NCBI GenBank assembly: GCA_036362985.1
Contig: JAYGXS010000009.1
Location: 14,677,869-14,741,868, forward strand
DNA: 64,000 nt
Reading direction: 5' to 3'
Source of the DNA: Ligula intestinalis
Lineage: Eukaryota; Platyhelminthes; Cestoda; Diphyllobothriidea; Diphyllobothriidae
The notes beneath the pieces were generated by a model that searched no databases, had not been told where the DNA came from, and saw only the letters and a program-made list of their open reading frames with translations. Numbering within the stretch: the stretch's first letter is position 1; each line of letters begins with the position of its first letter. Positions 41,310 to 52,141 of the stretch are shown here, one piece after another. Position numbers and translations under genes: made by a program.

Positions 41310-44300
41310 AAATATATTACTTCCTTGAAAACGCAAGTCCAATTTTTATGATCAGTGCAATATTTTTGTATTTGGATATGACAAGAGGAGCAGGTTAAGG
41401 ACGTCCCTTCATCCATGTTTTTGATGTCATTTTGGTAAACGAGTTGACACCAAATGACGTATATTACTCCCCAGAACCAGAAGTTTTTTTCAGGTACAAA
41501 AAGGTGAAACGTAGTCGCTCGCTTGTAGTACGGTGTCCGTCAGTAAGGTCAAATGCGTGTCTACGATACTAATAATATTTTTAGGGAGATTACAGGTAGT
41601 TGTGCGTTTTAACCACAAACATGATTCCATTCTGCAAGGTCCTTGACAGGCAGATGCAATCGATTATATCCGAGAGCTTTACGAAGTCCATTGAGTTTAC
41701 TATAACACCTACGATGTGCATATTATCCACAAAGGCACATATGATTGAACTAAAGGCATTTCCTGAATATGTTGCCGCTATTGGAGCAGCAAACTCCGTC
41801 CAAAACTCCCACACTCTCGCTGGAAAGGCTAAATAGATGTGTAGCAATGCGGCGAGTCAACGAAGGAATAACCAAATAGACTTAGTCTAGAGAAACCTGC
41901 GACAAGAGAAACTTTTAAACATTTTAACTGCCTGATATGCGCATGACAAGAAACAGGGCTGCGATTTGAAAAACAAGCGCTATGGTCCAGAAGACTATTA
42001 ACATCAGACCTTGCTGAAATAGAACATTTTAAAGCTTACCATTTGGTTCGAAACGCTGTCGCTGTAACTGTTTTAAAATGAGATATTAAACGTAGGTGTA
42101 ATTGGTGACGAGAAACAGACGGACTTTTCTGCTCATTAGTCACATTTTGCAAAATATGATATGGCAGATATGATATGCTTGCCTGCTTACACTGATTGTC
42201 ACCTGTTTGCAAAGACATGAACCTTGACCATTATTTAAGAACGATTAACTTATTTCACATTTAATGTGAAAGACAAGGTGCACAAAAGGCTGACCATTAT
42301 TTAACTTAATGGAGATGGCACTGCGTTTTGAATAAGTTTCTTTGTCAGCATTCAATTGGTCCTGTCATTCAACACAAAAGAATAAACCTGGGTTTCCTTC
42401 AATCCTAACATAAAACGAGTTCATTACGTAAGCACACATAGTCATTTGCTACATCAGATGTTATGAGCATACATCAAACATAGTTTGAAGAATGCATAAG
42501 CAAAAAAGCATCACAGAAAGAAAGTAACGAGAAATTACTGAAACAATATATGACTTAAAAGAAGAAAGTGAAGCCATCTATTTAGTTTCTTCGACGCAAA
42601 GGAAGAAAAAAACATAGCACTTATTTGGAGCAAAGATTGGGTAGGAAACGGCACAGGGACGTTTAATGAGAAATTACTTAGAACAATTATCCCATTCTCA
42701 GGGTTTTACGCTGGAGAGGTATGTATTGAGAGTAGGAAAAATTACAAGAGCCTGCTTAATTATTCATCACTGTAGATATTATATACTCCCCTTCCGTGAT
42801 CCGGCCGAAAACCAGGGAACAAATGGGATATCTGAAAAAGTTGTCGAATGCAGGCTATGTTCATGAAGACGTAAAACAAAACGCATTTTTGATGAAGTGA
42901 TGCAAACAATTAGTTCTAGAAATCCTAATTGGTCTTGCTGTCCTTTTATCTTGAATATTATTGGGCTTACTATAGGGGTTTTTGTACAATAAGGCTCAAA
43001 ACTCTTGCAGCTTTTATGATGCATTTTGACTAGGTACTTTAACATACATTTGGCAACCCTATTTTGATTGACTGACTGGATTTATTCCAGGGAAATCCTT
43101 CTACTTAGGATAAGAATTATTCTTATTTAATGTATTCAGGGTAATGCGCACTAATTCTGTCGAAAATGGAAGTCATCTCATTACGGAGGAATGTCCTGTG
43201 CCATTTTATATGACAGGACTAATCTTTTAATGAAAATGCATTGTGCGATGGAAGATATTATGAATAAGTATAATGTGTTAGTAATATCTTAACCAGAACC
43301 GGAGAATGTTGTCTGAAATTATTCAGATGCAATTAAGGCCAATTTTAGGGAATCGCATTTATTGTGGGAAACAAGAAACGATCTGTATTAAAAAATTATG
43401 GTAAGGCAACCTGTAAGGTTTTATACACAAAATTTAGTAGATAAAATATTTGTTCGCTCTTTTTTAACCGCATCGTCTACATGGCACATACGCAAAGTGT
43501 TCCCATATGTTACCGTTAAGGTAATGCAAAACAGGCCTTTTCAAACGTTAGTCATGCAGAAATATAAGGTTTTTGGCAACAGTAGCTTGTGTAGTCCCAC
43601 TCATTAATCCCTACTCCCTGCATGTTTTCCTTCGAAAATGGTGGTTATTGGATTTTGTGGGTGGGGAATTAGGACACGCAGGGGAATTACGTTAATAAAT
43701 GATAATTTCATTTTTACTTTGCTGTATCCATAAGTGATTTTGATTTATAGCTTAAGATTTTCCTAATCTGTATAAGTGATTAACTTATTGTAAAAAAACC
43801 GATTATCAAATTGCAAGTTTGTTGAATTTCCCGAAAAACTAAAAATGGTGGTTATGATGTCCTTTAATTCAACTTACTTGTGGTCCAACTTACCGTTCTG
43901 GAGTAAGATTAGTATAGTCCGTGGCTCAAAGCTCCGCGAACAACTCCAATTTACACGCGGAACGACTAACTCCGAGTGGCCGCGAAAAGCCAATTCGACT
44001 TTTTTTTCAATTTGCACTTACTTCTAAAAATTTCAGTCTCTGCCTGTCCTATATTCTCACCCTCCAAAACTCTATAAGCACCGTTTTTGCAGGAAAAAAA
44101 TGCTGGGACTAGGGGTCTATAAGTGGGCCTACATTATTTACCTTTGCCATTTTTGTAAACAATATATTTTGCTAGTGCTTTACGCAAATAAGGAACAGAC
44201 AGAAAAGTAAAAACAATTTCTAAAGATGTTCATATATATGGCGACCGCTTTTTTGAATTCAACTGATTATAACAGATCTCCGAAGTAATCCATGACGGCG

Positions 44301-44580
44301 GAAAATAATTCATTTAAAAGATAATAGGAAATTGCTTAATTTAATGTCAACTTGAATCCCTTATATATCAGGAAAAGTAGAAAATTCTTAGCTCGTCAGC
44401 TAGATATTCAATTAAAGCAGCTTTAAAGCGGTATTTTGTAGTAAGAAAATTCTTTTATTAACCTTAGGAATAACAATATCAAAGTTATTTTCCGGACGTT
44501 CTTTATGGTCGAAAATGACGTAAGTTGTCTTGAGGAATTTCTAATTATGATTAACATGGCCATCTTAGTTTAGTCTTCCT
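41310..44580. repeat. Paralogous segment DUP-1, copy b
   Basis: Partner of 15320-20900. It contains the MITE at 43575-44148, which copy a lacks, and lacks the LTR-like insertion of copy a. No convincing gene. 41850-43120 shows no obvious partner. Confidence 0.6.
43575..44148. mobile_element. MITE family A, copy 2 (574 bp)
   Basis: Same internal sequence and terminal inverted repeats (starting GGCA) as 9490-10066. The empty site can be read in the paralogous segment near 19745. The flanking 8-mers (AGGTTTTT and ATTTTTGT) are T-rich, and a target duplication is not clear. Confidence 0.75.
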
Positions 44581-44764
44581 CAGTATATTTAACAACGTAG
44601 ACAATGCCTCTAAAGACACTATTTAAAACAGTGCATAAACTATCCAACATAAAATATATTACTATAATATAGTAAACAGCATATACACAGGTACATTTTA
44701 TATCTGTTTGTGACCAATGCGTCCTGTACATATGAATGCTAGCTGTAAAGTAAACATACCTCAA

Positions 44765-45490
44765 GTTTCTGTGTGAATACATTTGTTGTGTTCGTTACAA
44801 TGACCTCCTCAGGCAGTCCGTTCAAGGAACTGGTGAATCCCTGTGAAAAAAAATGGCTGCGGACATCCATATCACATAAAGTTACCCGGAGTGAATTCCC
44901 CCTGAGGTTAGTTGGTATGGCAAATGCAGAGAAGTCAGCAAACTACAGGGCTCAGTCCCGATTCCTCACAACTTGGTACGCCCGTATGAGATCACCTGGA
45001 ATTTGCCTGTACTCGAGAGGAGAAATGATAAGTGCTTCTAGTCTACATTCGTTAGATAGGGACTTGAGGCCTTTTACATTTTTAGTGCCCTCCTTTGGAT
45101 CTTTTTCAGCAGCTGTTAGTCGTTTTGAACTCATGTGCGTTAGGCCTGAAATCCATGTTTGCGATGAGTACAAGTTAATGTCCCGTATATTTTGCCAAAT
45201 AGTTCGTTAATTATGTCGAAAAAAGTTGGCTTAATGACAAACATAACGCTGTTTACCCGCTTTGCAGCCGCAACAGATTGCAAATACTGCTTCAGAGATG
45301 GCAAAATAGTGATTTCCAGGTATTTTTGCTCGGTTATGTTTGCCAGGCAGCTGCCATCAAGTAAGTAGTTGTGAGAGCTGCGCTCGTTTCGTTCGTTTTG
45401 ATCCGCAATGTGACATACTTCTCAAAATTAAACCACATTCACTATTTTGGAATAATCAAGTAGGCAGTCAAAATCTTCTTGTAGAGTTTG
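44765..45490 (-). mobile_element. CR1/Jockey-like LINE, C-terminal fragment
   Basis: Minus strand from 45490: LQEDFDCLLDYSK, SSHNYLLDGSCLANITEQKY, AAAKRVNSVMFV, then (45173-44952) LTAAEKDPKEGTKNV, RLEALIISPLEYR and GDLIRAYQVVRN, ending NGLPEEVIVTNTTNVF near 44775. This is the post-RT domain of CR1-type elements. It is a different subfamily from the LINE at 10830 (LANITEQK block). Stops and frame changes throughout; 5'-truncated. Confidence 0.7.
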
Positions 45491-45519
45491 TTCATTCTAA
45501 AATATATATGAAAACAACT

Positions 45520-46060
45520 GGGGAAAAAATGATACGATCGCTTTTATTAATAAAACACAAGTTTTGACGTCTGGTCGCTCTGTGGCATATGTAGGACCTC
45601 GTTTTGCTTGGCAGTCAACCTCTCCTTCAGAAAATAGGAATCCCAATTTTAGGATGGCAAAGTTGAGTAGGCGTTTATACGTCATGTCCATACCTGAATT
45701 TTTTTAAAAAAAACTCGATCTGGAAGACGCCAAAAAGGAATTAGCAACCTACATATATCTGTGAAGGTTTCACATCGCAGAAGAGGCAGTTCTACTCTCT
45801 ATCAAATAATTTAATACCTTTTCGGCATCTTCCGGATTGGGTGTTTTAATCAAAAGGAAAATATGTCAGGTATTGGCATGACGTAGAAACGTCTATTCAA
45901 TAATGCTGACCTTTATTTCCCGGCAAAGTCAATTATTGAAATCGAGATTGGTATCTTCTAAACGAAATGTTGACTGCAAATCACAACTGAGTGCGACATA
46001 TGCCACACAGCCATCAGACGTAGTAACTAGTGTTTTACCAAAGCAAGCGGAAATGCCATC
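45520..46060. repeat. Large inverted repeat (arms about 180 bp)
   Basis: The reverse complement of 45520-45695 matches 45876-46060: CATGACGTA.AAACG.CTA, GAGGTTGACTGC/AATGTTGACTGC, ACATATGCCACA.AG, CCA.ACGT and TTGTGTTTTA/AGTGTTTTA. The spacer is about 180 bp. Part of the spacer (45815-45850) also matches 46845-46900 in reverse. Probably a fold-back or rearranged non-autonomous element. Confidence 0.55.
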
Positions 46061-46069
46061 GTGTCGTCT

Positions 46070-48150
46070 TGTCCACAGTTTCTTTTATTGAATATTATGA
46101 TACAAACCACTTTTTCTCTTGCGTCTTCATGCACACACCCTGCGTTCAATATTTCTGTCAGAAGTGTCATTCTGGATATCCTCATTTTTTCCCCTCGTCT
46201 TCGGCCGGGTAACGGAAGGGAAGTCTATAATAACTACGGTGATGGATAATCAGTCAGGCTCATCATGTCCTTCCTACTCTCAGTACAGCCCTCTCCATCG
46301 TAAAAACCTGGGAATGGGATGATGGTTCTAAGTGATTTCTCATTAAACGTCTCTCTCGTTTTCTTCTCAAACATTGCTCAAAACGATGTAAAATGTTTTT
46401 TTCAAATGTGGCAAAGCAAATAACTAGCTTGATTCACTTTTCTAGTTTAACATGTATATTTTCGAAGGAGTTGTCACTAATTTTTGTCTCTCCTATTTAT
46501 TTTCTTATACATTGCTCCAAACTGTGCTTGATTTTTTGACGCTGGATGAAGCAAATAACTATGTGTCTTTAAGTGACGAACTAGTCTTATGTTAGGTTGG
46601 GAGTAAATTTAGGTTTATTCTTTCAAGTTACACGACAGGATCGATTTAATAGTAAAGCAGAAAGTTATTTAAAGCGCATTGGCATCCCAAAACAACTTTT
46701 ATAGTGCTCAGCGTTTTGTTCACATTGTCTTCCAAAAGAATTGCGACACAAATTAATTGTTCATCAAAAATAGTCAATTAAGATCGCTTTTCGGACAGAT
46801 GAAAATCTAACACTTCAGAAAAGCATATCATCTATGCCGCATCGCGTTTTCCTATTGCTAAAAACACTCAATCCGGAAGTTGCCGCAAAGCTATTAAAGT
46901 CCATGACAAAGATTATAATTTCCTCTTCTATATCCCGTATGTGGGTTGTGAAACCTTATAACGTACTCATCTAGTGCTCATCTCAGGTCCACATTCTATC
47001 ACCTTGCATATGAGGGATAGTGGTATTTTTGTGTATTTAAGCAAACACAACAATTTTCCAGTTTAACTGAGGGCATCGGTCGAATTTCTGAGTCGATAAG
47101 GAAGGAAAAGAACCAACCAAAGTGACCAATGAACTTCTGTACAAAGTTTGCTACAATCGTTGGCATTGTGTGTAGTTTAGAAAGCGCAATGTCTTAGTAT
47201 TCAACATTTTTTTGCGCTAAGGTCAAAGGGCATACGAACAAACAAACAAAAAAGCTGCTGTCCAACTGTTGGTATACATTTTATCTCCTGTATGCTTCAC
47301 GTAGATATCGATAGCAGTACTAGCAGAATATATCAAGTTGGATTTGCTATAATTGAAACAGGGGAATTGTTTTTTAAGGAGAGAATTTGTATTGCTGTAG
47401 ATGGAGTACCGTTAAAAACGAAAAGCTCTAACAATCGGCCCAGCACCGAGCATCCAACAGAACTTCTCATAGTGACATATAAACAAATTCACTCATGTCC
47501 AATTAGAATACAAGCATTATTATGCAGGTGAGACAGTCTTGCAATCACATTGTTGGATCCATTTTAATGTCAAGGATGTTGCACTTAGTTTCATATCAAG
47601 GTGCCCAGCCATCTCGGAATTCAAGTATCATGTCTAACTCGTTAAATGTGTGCCCTCCAGCCTGCTAACCTGAGTCGCCTGATGACATTATATAATCCTT
47701 ATCATTAATGTTAAAAAATTCAAATAATTCAAATCTGGGGGATTTTTTTGAACTTTTGTTTACAGGATACGCTTCTTTTTTGTCACAGTATTTAAAAAAG
47801 GCGTGGTCAGCTGTCGAATGAGTTAAGGCAAAATAAAACGCATAAGAGTCGGTTTTCGGAAGAATACATGCTGCTTTAGGAGATTGTCCTAAGTCAGGTG
47901 ACAAATGGGTACATTTTAAGCAGCTTTTTTACGGTGTGGTGTTAACAGTTAAGGTCAAAATAAGCCCATTTAGCAGCCAGCACACCGCCCAAGAATCTAC
48001 AGTAGTAACTTAAAGTCAGCTTATTAAGGGAATCCGGTTTTCACACTTAAGCTCCCTATTCATACCCAGCAATCGCAAATAGTTTACCTGTAACAACAGT
48101 GAATATGATAAATGTATAGTTCCGTAAATATTCCCATGGTTAATCATCAA
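46070..48150. other. No gene recognised
   Basis: Long AT-rich stretch. Frames at 47292-47531 (+) and 47665-47904 (-) are open for about 80 codons but match no family I know and have no splice or paralogue support. 46790-46930 holds a fragment related to the spacer of the inverted repeat at 45520. Confidence 0.4.
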
Positions 48151-48173
48151 AATTAGTTTATGACAAACAATTG

Positions 48174-48196
48174 TTTTCAGCAACTCGTCATCAGGC
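48174..48196 (-). ncRNA. Compact hammerhead-like motif at PLE-2 3' end
   Basis: CTGATGA exact, then CGAGTTGCT, then GAAAAC, followed by the self-complementary ACAATTGT, which could serve as helix III. It is one of the two best examples of the motif. Confidence 0.35.
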
Positions 48197-48708
48197 CAAA
48201 ACTGTGCAAGGGAAATGAATGCTGTAAATAACAATTAAAGTTTGAATATGTAGAAAAATCAATGACTGACTAACATGAGCGCTGATTGGTTACCGCGGAC
48301 TATGTCAGTTTGCGCATGTAGGTAATGTCAGCGTGTTGGTTGAGAGACTGCCGCTAGTTGGTAGGGGCAAAATTCTATCGCCACGTCGTCTCGGTGTAGG
48401 ACATGATAGTGTAAGAGGTTGTGTCAGTCTTCTGACAAAACAGCATTGGATTTGCTAGCCGTATAGCTAATGCTTGAACTGTTGGGAGCATCTGTTTGCT
48501 TAGGCCTTTGTAAAATGTTAGATGGTGTCCGGTAGAAAACCTGAAAGGCTTTATTGATATCGACTCGATGATTCGTATAGGCAAGGTGTGCGAGGATAGA
48601 GCTCGAGATCAATTTAGTTTCACCTTAGCTTAACCAGGCCGGTACGTGTTCACGTACTCTCTTCCAGACGTCTCGTCGTTCGGCCAATACATCTAGCTCC
48701 ACAGGCCC
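48174..48708 (-). pseudogene. PLE-2 GIY-YIG fragment with 3' end
   Basis: Minus strand: CGARCIGRTTRR (Tyr of YIG changed to Cys), REHVPAWLS then a stop, SSSILAHLAYTNHRVDINKA, a frameshift near 48520, and TVQALAIRLANPMLF. The 3' UTR ends with CTGATGACGAGTTGCT and GAAAACAATTG (48174-48196). Five-prime truncated in the nuclease domain. Confidence 0.7.
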
Positions 48709-48709
48709 C

Positions 48710-48870
48710 CATGCGCAAACTGACATAGTCCGCGGTAGCCAATCAGCGCCCATATTGGACAGTTATTGATTTGTTGTACATATTCAAACTTTAATTGTTA
48801 TGTACAGCGTTCATTTCCCTTGCAAACGTTTGGCATAATAACGAGTTGCTGAAAGCAATTGTTTGCCAAA
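48710..48870 (+). repeat. Inverted copy of the PLE-2 3' end at its 5' side
   Basis: Reverse complement of 48174-48318 (GACATAGTCCGCGGTA.CC, CATATTCAAACTTTAATTG, CGAGTTGCTGAAA). As at 8470 and 32655, the 3' terminus is repeated in opposite orientation upstream of the body. In this copy CTGATGA has become ATAATAA. Confidence 0.65.
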
Positions 48871-48879
48871 AAAACTGAC

Positions 48880-49150
48880 TTTTAAGATACCTGATGCAGT
48901 TACCTGTCACAACAATATGCAAACGATCATTCTTTTGGGCGAGTGGTATGCAACTTCCTAATGTCATGCGGGTCAGGCAGGAAATCTTGCGTCTGTATAC
49001 TTCCGGCACACTGCCTGCGACAAAGCTAGTGCTGCTGGCTGGTATGCTCTCATTCAAAGTGATACCGTTCAGTGCCTGCGTTGAGTTTCCTGCACTACAT
49101 GTTAATAAAAACAATTCGCAGATTTATATAAGACCCAAAATGTAAGGAGT
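48880..49150 (-). repeat. Conserved GPCR 3' flank
   Basis: Resembles 30230-30366 (TGATGCAGTTACCTGTCACA, CCTAATGTCATGCGGGTCAGG) and 54260-54380 (CGCAGATTTATATAAGACCC). It belongs to the GPCR pseudogene at 49250. Confidence 0.5.
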
Positions 49151-49249
49151 TTAAAATTGAATGTTGTTTACTTCGATATATTGGAGGTTGTCTCTTTTCA
49201 CAACAATAAACAACTAAAAACCGTCTTAGCGAGGCCAGACACCCTGAGC

Positions 49250-50285
49250 CCACACACTTCCATAGTTGGCGATCAGTACGCTTTCCCCTTAAGTGACAGA
49301 TTTGTTTCGCGTATTGGTAACACAGCATCCGCTTAAGCATCCTTCGGTACTTGCCCCGGTAGACAATATAGACAACAATTTGGAGTCAAGTTTACCTGAG
49401 AGTCGAGTGCCATCGCACAGGTGCAGATTAATAGGGCGACCGTGTATACGCAATTGTTGTCAAGGGATATGTGAAGTGAAATAAGCTGAACTATACTTAG
49501 AGGCAGCATGAATAAAAAGAAAGGTACAATGTAGATGAGGAGGCCGCGGGTCATTTTCAGCCGTCGCGCATCACTGTGGGCTCAGCTGGTTACAATTGGC
49601 TGCTGTTCCGTCTGCTCCTGACAAAAACAATCCGACCGCCGGAGAGCACGTCCAACCAGAACACTGCAAACAGGGAGAATTACCAGCGGGAATAGCGTTA
49701 CCAATATGCCGTTAGTGAAGCAGTGTATGTGCCAAATCCATGTCCGCATTCCCGCCCACTCTGGACTTGCAACCTTGATTGTCGCAAGGGAGATGACAGG
49801 AAGTCGAATCACGACGGAAAGTCCAACAGCTATGAGGCGGTTAGTTGACTTTCCAATCCACCATAGCTTGCTGTGAAAGGGTAAGCAGATGACTAAGAGG
49901 CGCTCCACACCAATTTGTGAAAATAACGAAATCCTGCAATATTTGAGAATGCTCCCCGGCGGAATGATTATGCTGGCTAGGATAGGTGATTGCAGTGGAT
50001 AGTTCCAACCACAAAAAAGTCAATAATTGGGAAATGAGCAGGGAGATAAGAATATACAGGACATCAACCACAGATAAGACGATCGGGAGCTGACGAATTG
50101 TTCAGACGTTGTCTTGTCGTGCCAGAACATGCATATGCTCAGCCCACTAGTGACTATACCAACCACACACACCGGTAGGAAAAAAAGCGGATTATGGCGT
50201 AGAAAACCAATTATTTTTGACCTTTTAGCCAGGCCAGTCGCATCATACGGCAAACGCTGTCATTCGCTGTTATATTAGCAGCGAT
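49250..50285 (-). pseudogene. GPCR family pseudogene, full length with many lesions
   Basis: Follows the intact sisters helix by helix but in at least five frame pieces: GFLRHNPLFFLPVCVVGIV (TM1, about five residues lost), DVLYILISLL (TM2), VERLLVICLPFHSKLWW (TM3/loop 2, ERL for ERF), VIRLPVISLATIK (TM4), HCFTNGILVTLFPLVIL (TM5), a stop after QQPIVTS, TRGLLIYIVPFFLFMLP (TM6) and ALDSQVNLTPN with a frameshift inside TM7. The codon at the start position (50283-50285 on minus) is ATC where the sisters have ATG. No functional receptor can be made. Confidence 0.85.
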
Positions 50286-50353
50286 TTGGTATTCACTAAG
50301 CTTCAGATAGAGAGGCAAATTTATTGTGCAATATTAAGCGTGCAGTCCTGGAC

Positions 50354-50445
50354 CTGGTTATATGTCCAAGGTGTCTAGCTGAAGACAAGCTGTCACGTTC
50401 GTGTACGATATGCTAGTGGTCAAATCACCTGGCCAATCGAAACAT
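50354..50445 (-). promoter_or_regulatory. Promoter block of the dead GPCR copy
   Basis: TATA-like ACATATAACC (near 50358) 73 nt before the lost start, GTACACGAACGTGACAGC, and the inverted CCAAT box (CGATTGGCCAGG, 50429-50440) retained from the family. Confidence 0.45.
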
Positions 50446-50479
50446 GAATATACCTGGTGTGGGATTAGGTTATAATAGC

Positions 50480-51575
50480 GACCAATTAAAACAGTCCGAC
50501 GAAACTGTAAGGGTATCAGTGTTGTTACGTAAACAATACCACAGGTGCAGGCATCCGAAATATCGAATGTTATATTTGTAGTTGATTTTGATATAGCAGA
50601 GATAGTTTTATTCTTACAAAATGCTGAGAAAGCTTAACTTTGCTTTACGCTTTATTTTTTAATAACCCTCTAGCTATTTCGTTATAGTAGGTATGATTTA
50701 TTTTAGCATTTTAGTGTCCATTGTTTTGTAAGCAGTCCATCCGCACAGAATGACTTCACTTTTTGGTGATGTTTAGTTGATTGTTGCCTCAGTTGACGAT
50801 GCATTCTAAAAATGCGCACTACAAATGCGTGATGAACAATCTGTGAAATAGCCCCTCATTATCTGCCCAAAGGTGTTTTGCCAGCAATTCCATCGTCTGC
50901 AATCTGTTTTAAAGAGGAAAATTCAGCCTCTTCTGCATAAGACAATCTGCCAGATTCCACCACGATACGTTATGCGAGAACACCGAGAAGAGGGACAACA
51001 TCATAAAATTCAGTTATGGAAGTATGCTGCGGCCGCGACAATATAACAACCTACTCCCTCGTATTTTACATTTTAGCAAACCCACGTAAATAGTATTGCA
51101 AAAAGCGTGACATCTGTATGTGTGGTGTCCTAATCTCATACAGCAAAATGCAGTTGCCAAATTTTCGCATCTGTAGCACCTAAACGTCTATGGTCACAAT
51201 CTAATCTTCTGAAGAAGAAATGGTGAACACTCAAACCAAAAAATGTACGAGTGCGAATCAATCAAAGTGCATATGGCAAGTTTCTTGCGAAGGCAAGCCG
51301 CAACCTATTGGATGTCTTAACTGGCGTCTAAGTAAACTGCACGCGTAGGCGGTGTCCATGACAAATATGATTTAACGTAGGCTGACGTAACTCAAAATAC
51401 GCGCATGCGTGCATTGTAAACATTCTGTTTGTGTCGGATATGGTAGCCAGTTTTCTAGCAGAGGTAATCGATTTAGAGCCGTTGGGTCATAATTGGAAAT
51501 GCGCGAATATATTTATCTTGCCAAAATTTTCATGGAACTTTAATATGTAGTGTTGCCAGTGTTTCCGCTGTTGCC
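50480..51575. other. No gene seen
   Basis: AT-rich spacer between two GPCR pseudogenes. No repeat partner recognised. Confidence 0.4.
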
Positions 51576-51579
51576 GTGA

Positions 51580-51645
51580 CAGTCGTCTTTCGAACTCGTG
51601 ATTGCTCAGAGGAAAACGTACTAACCATTGAACTACGAACCCTCA
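51580..51645 (-). repeat. tRNA-derived SINE head
   Basis: Minus strand: TAGTTCAATGGTTAG (A box, 51634-51620) and CGAGTTCGAAAGACG (B box, 51597-51583), about 36 nt apart as in tRNAs. The acceptor stem does not pair properly and it continues into non-tRNA sequence, so it is a SINE promoter, not a tRNA. Confidence 0.55.
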
Positions 51646-51657
51646 TTCTTGCAGATA

Positions 51658-51885
51658 TTAGATCGCGAAGATTCAATAGCAGATATGCGTGCGCCGATCT
51701 GTATGAGGACCCCCTTGTCCGCCCACGCCGTCATTAGAGCTCTCAGCCGATCTCCCGCCGCGAGGCGGATAGGATACAGGCAACAGGACATAACGAGTGG
51801 GAGCTCTAATTACAACATAAAAAGACGATTGGGTCCTATAACAGATCGGTGTACGCATATTTAATATTGAATCTCCGCGATCTAA
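51658..51885. mobile_element. MITE family B (228 bp, TA target)
   Basis: Near-palindromic element. The terminal repeats TTAGATCGCG.AGATTCAAT extend inward for about 55 bp, and an inner pair (TTAGAGCTCTC / GGGAGCTCTAA) continues the fold. TA dinucleotides flank both ends (51656-51657, 51886-51887), as for Tc1/mariner-type insertion. It sits immediately beside the SINE head. Confidence 0.7.
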
Positions 51886-51984
51886 TATCGTCTACGTAGA
51901 AAGAGATTCAAAGATATAAATAAGGTCAGGCACGAAATAAATTTAAAACCGCCTTTAATTACCTAAAACGCTTGTATTGCTATC

Positions 51985-52141
51985 TCAAACACATTGGATG
52001 GAATAATTCATAAAAACAGTACGCAGCACATAATTTGCGTGTTGGATTGATGTTCTCCTCCTGAGTGCAACGCGGGTTGGCTCATAAATATTGAGGCTAT
52101 ACACGTCCGAACTACTGTCTTCGTGAAGAGAATCGCTCGCG
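51985..52141 (-). repeat. Conserved GPCR 3' flank
   Basis: ACACATTGGATGGAATAATT and ACAGTACGCAGC correspond to TTCAACACATTGGATAGAGT at 54318 and to 30236-30260. Confidence 0.4.

Noticed and set aside
47292..47531. Plus-strand open frame of 79 codons (HVDIDSSTSRIYQVGF...)
   Set aside because: No motif and no neighbour to give context; treated as chance.
47665..47904. Minus-strand open frame of about 80 codons ending KDYIMSSGDSG
   Set aside because: Looks protein-like, but with no family, paralogue or splice support I cannot call a gene.
51583..51634. Possible functional tRNA gene
   Set aside because: A and B boxes are good, but no acceptor stem or anticodon arm can be drawn; better read as a SINE head.
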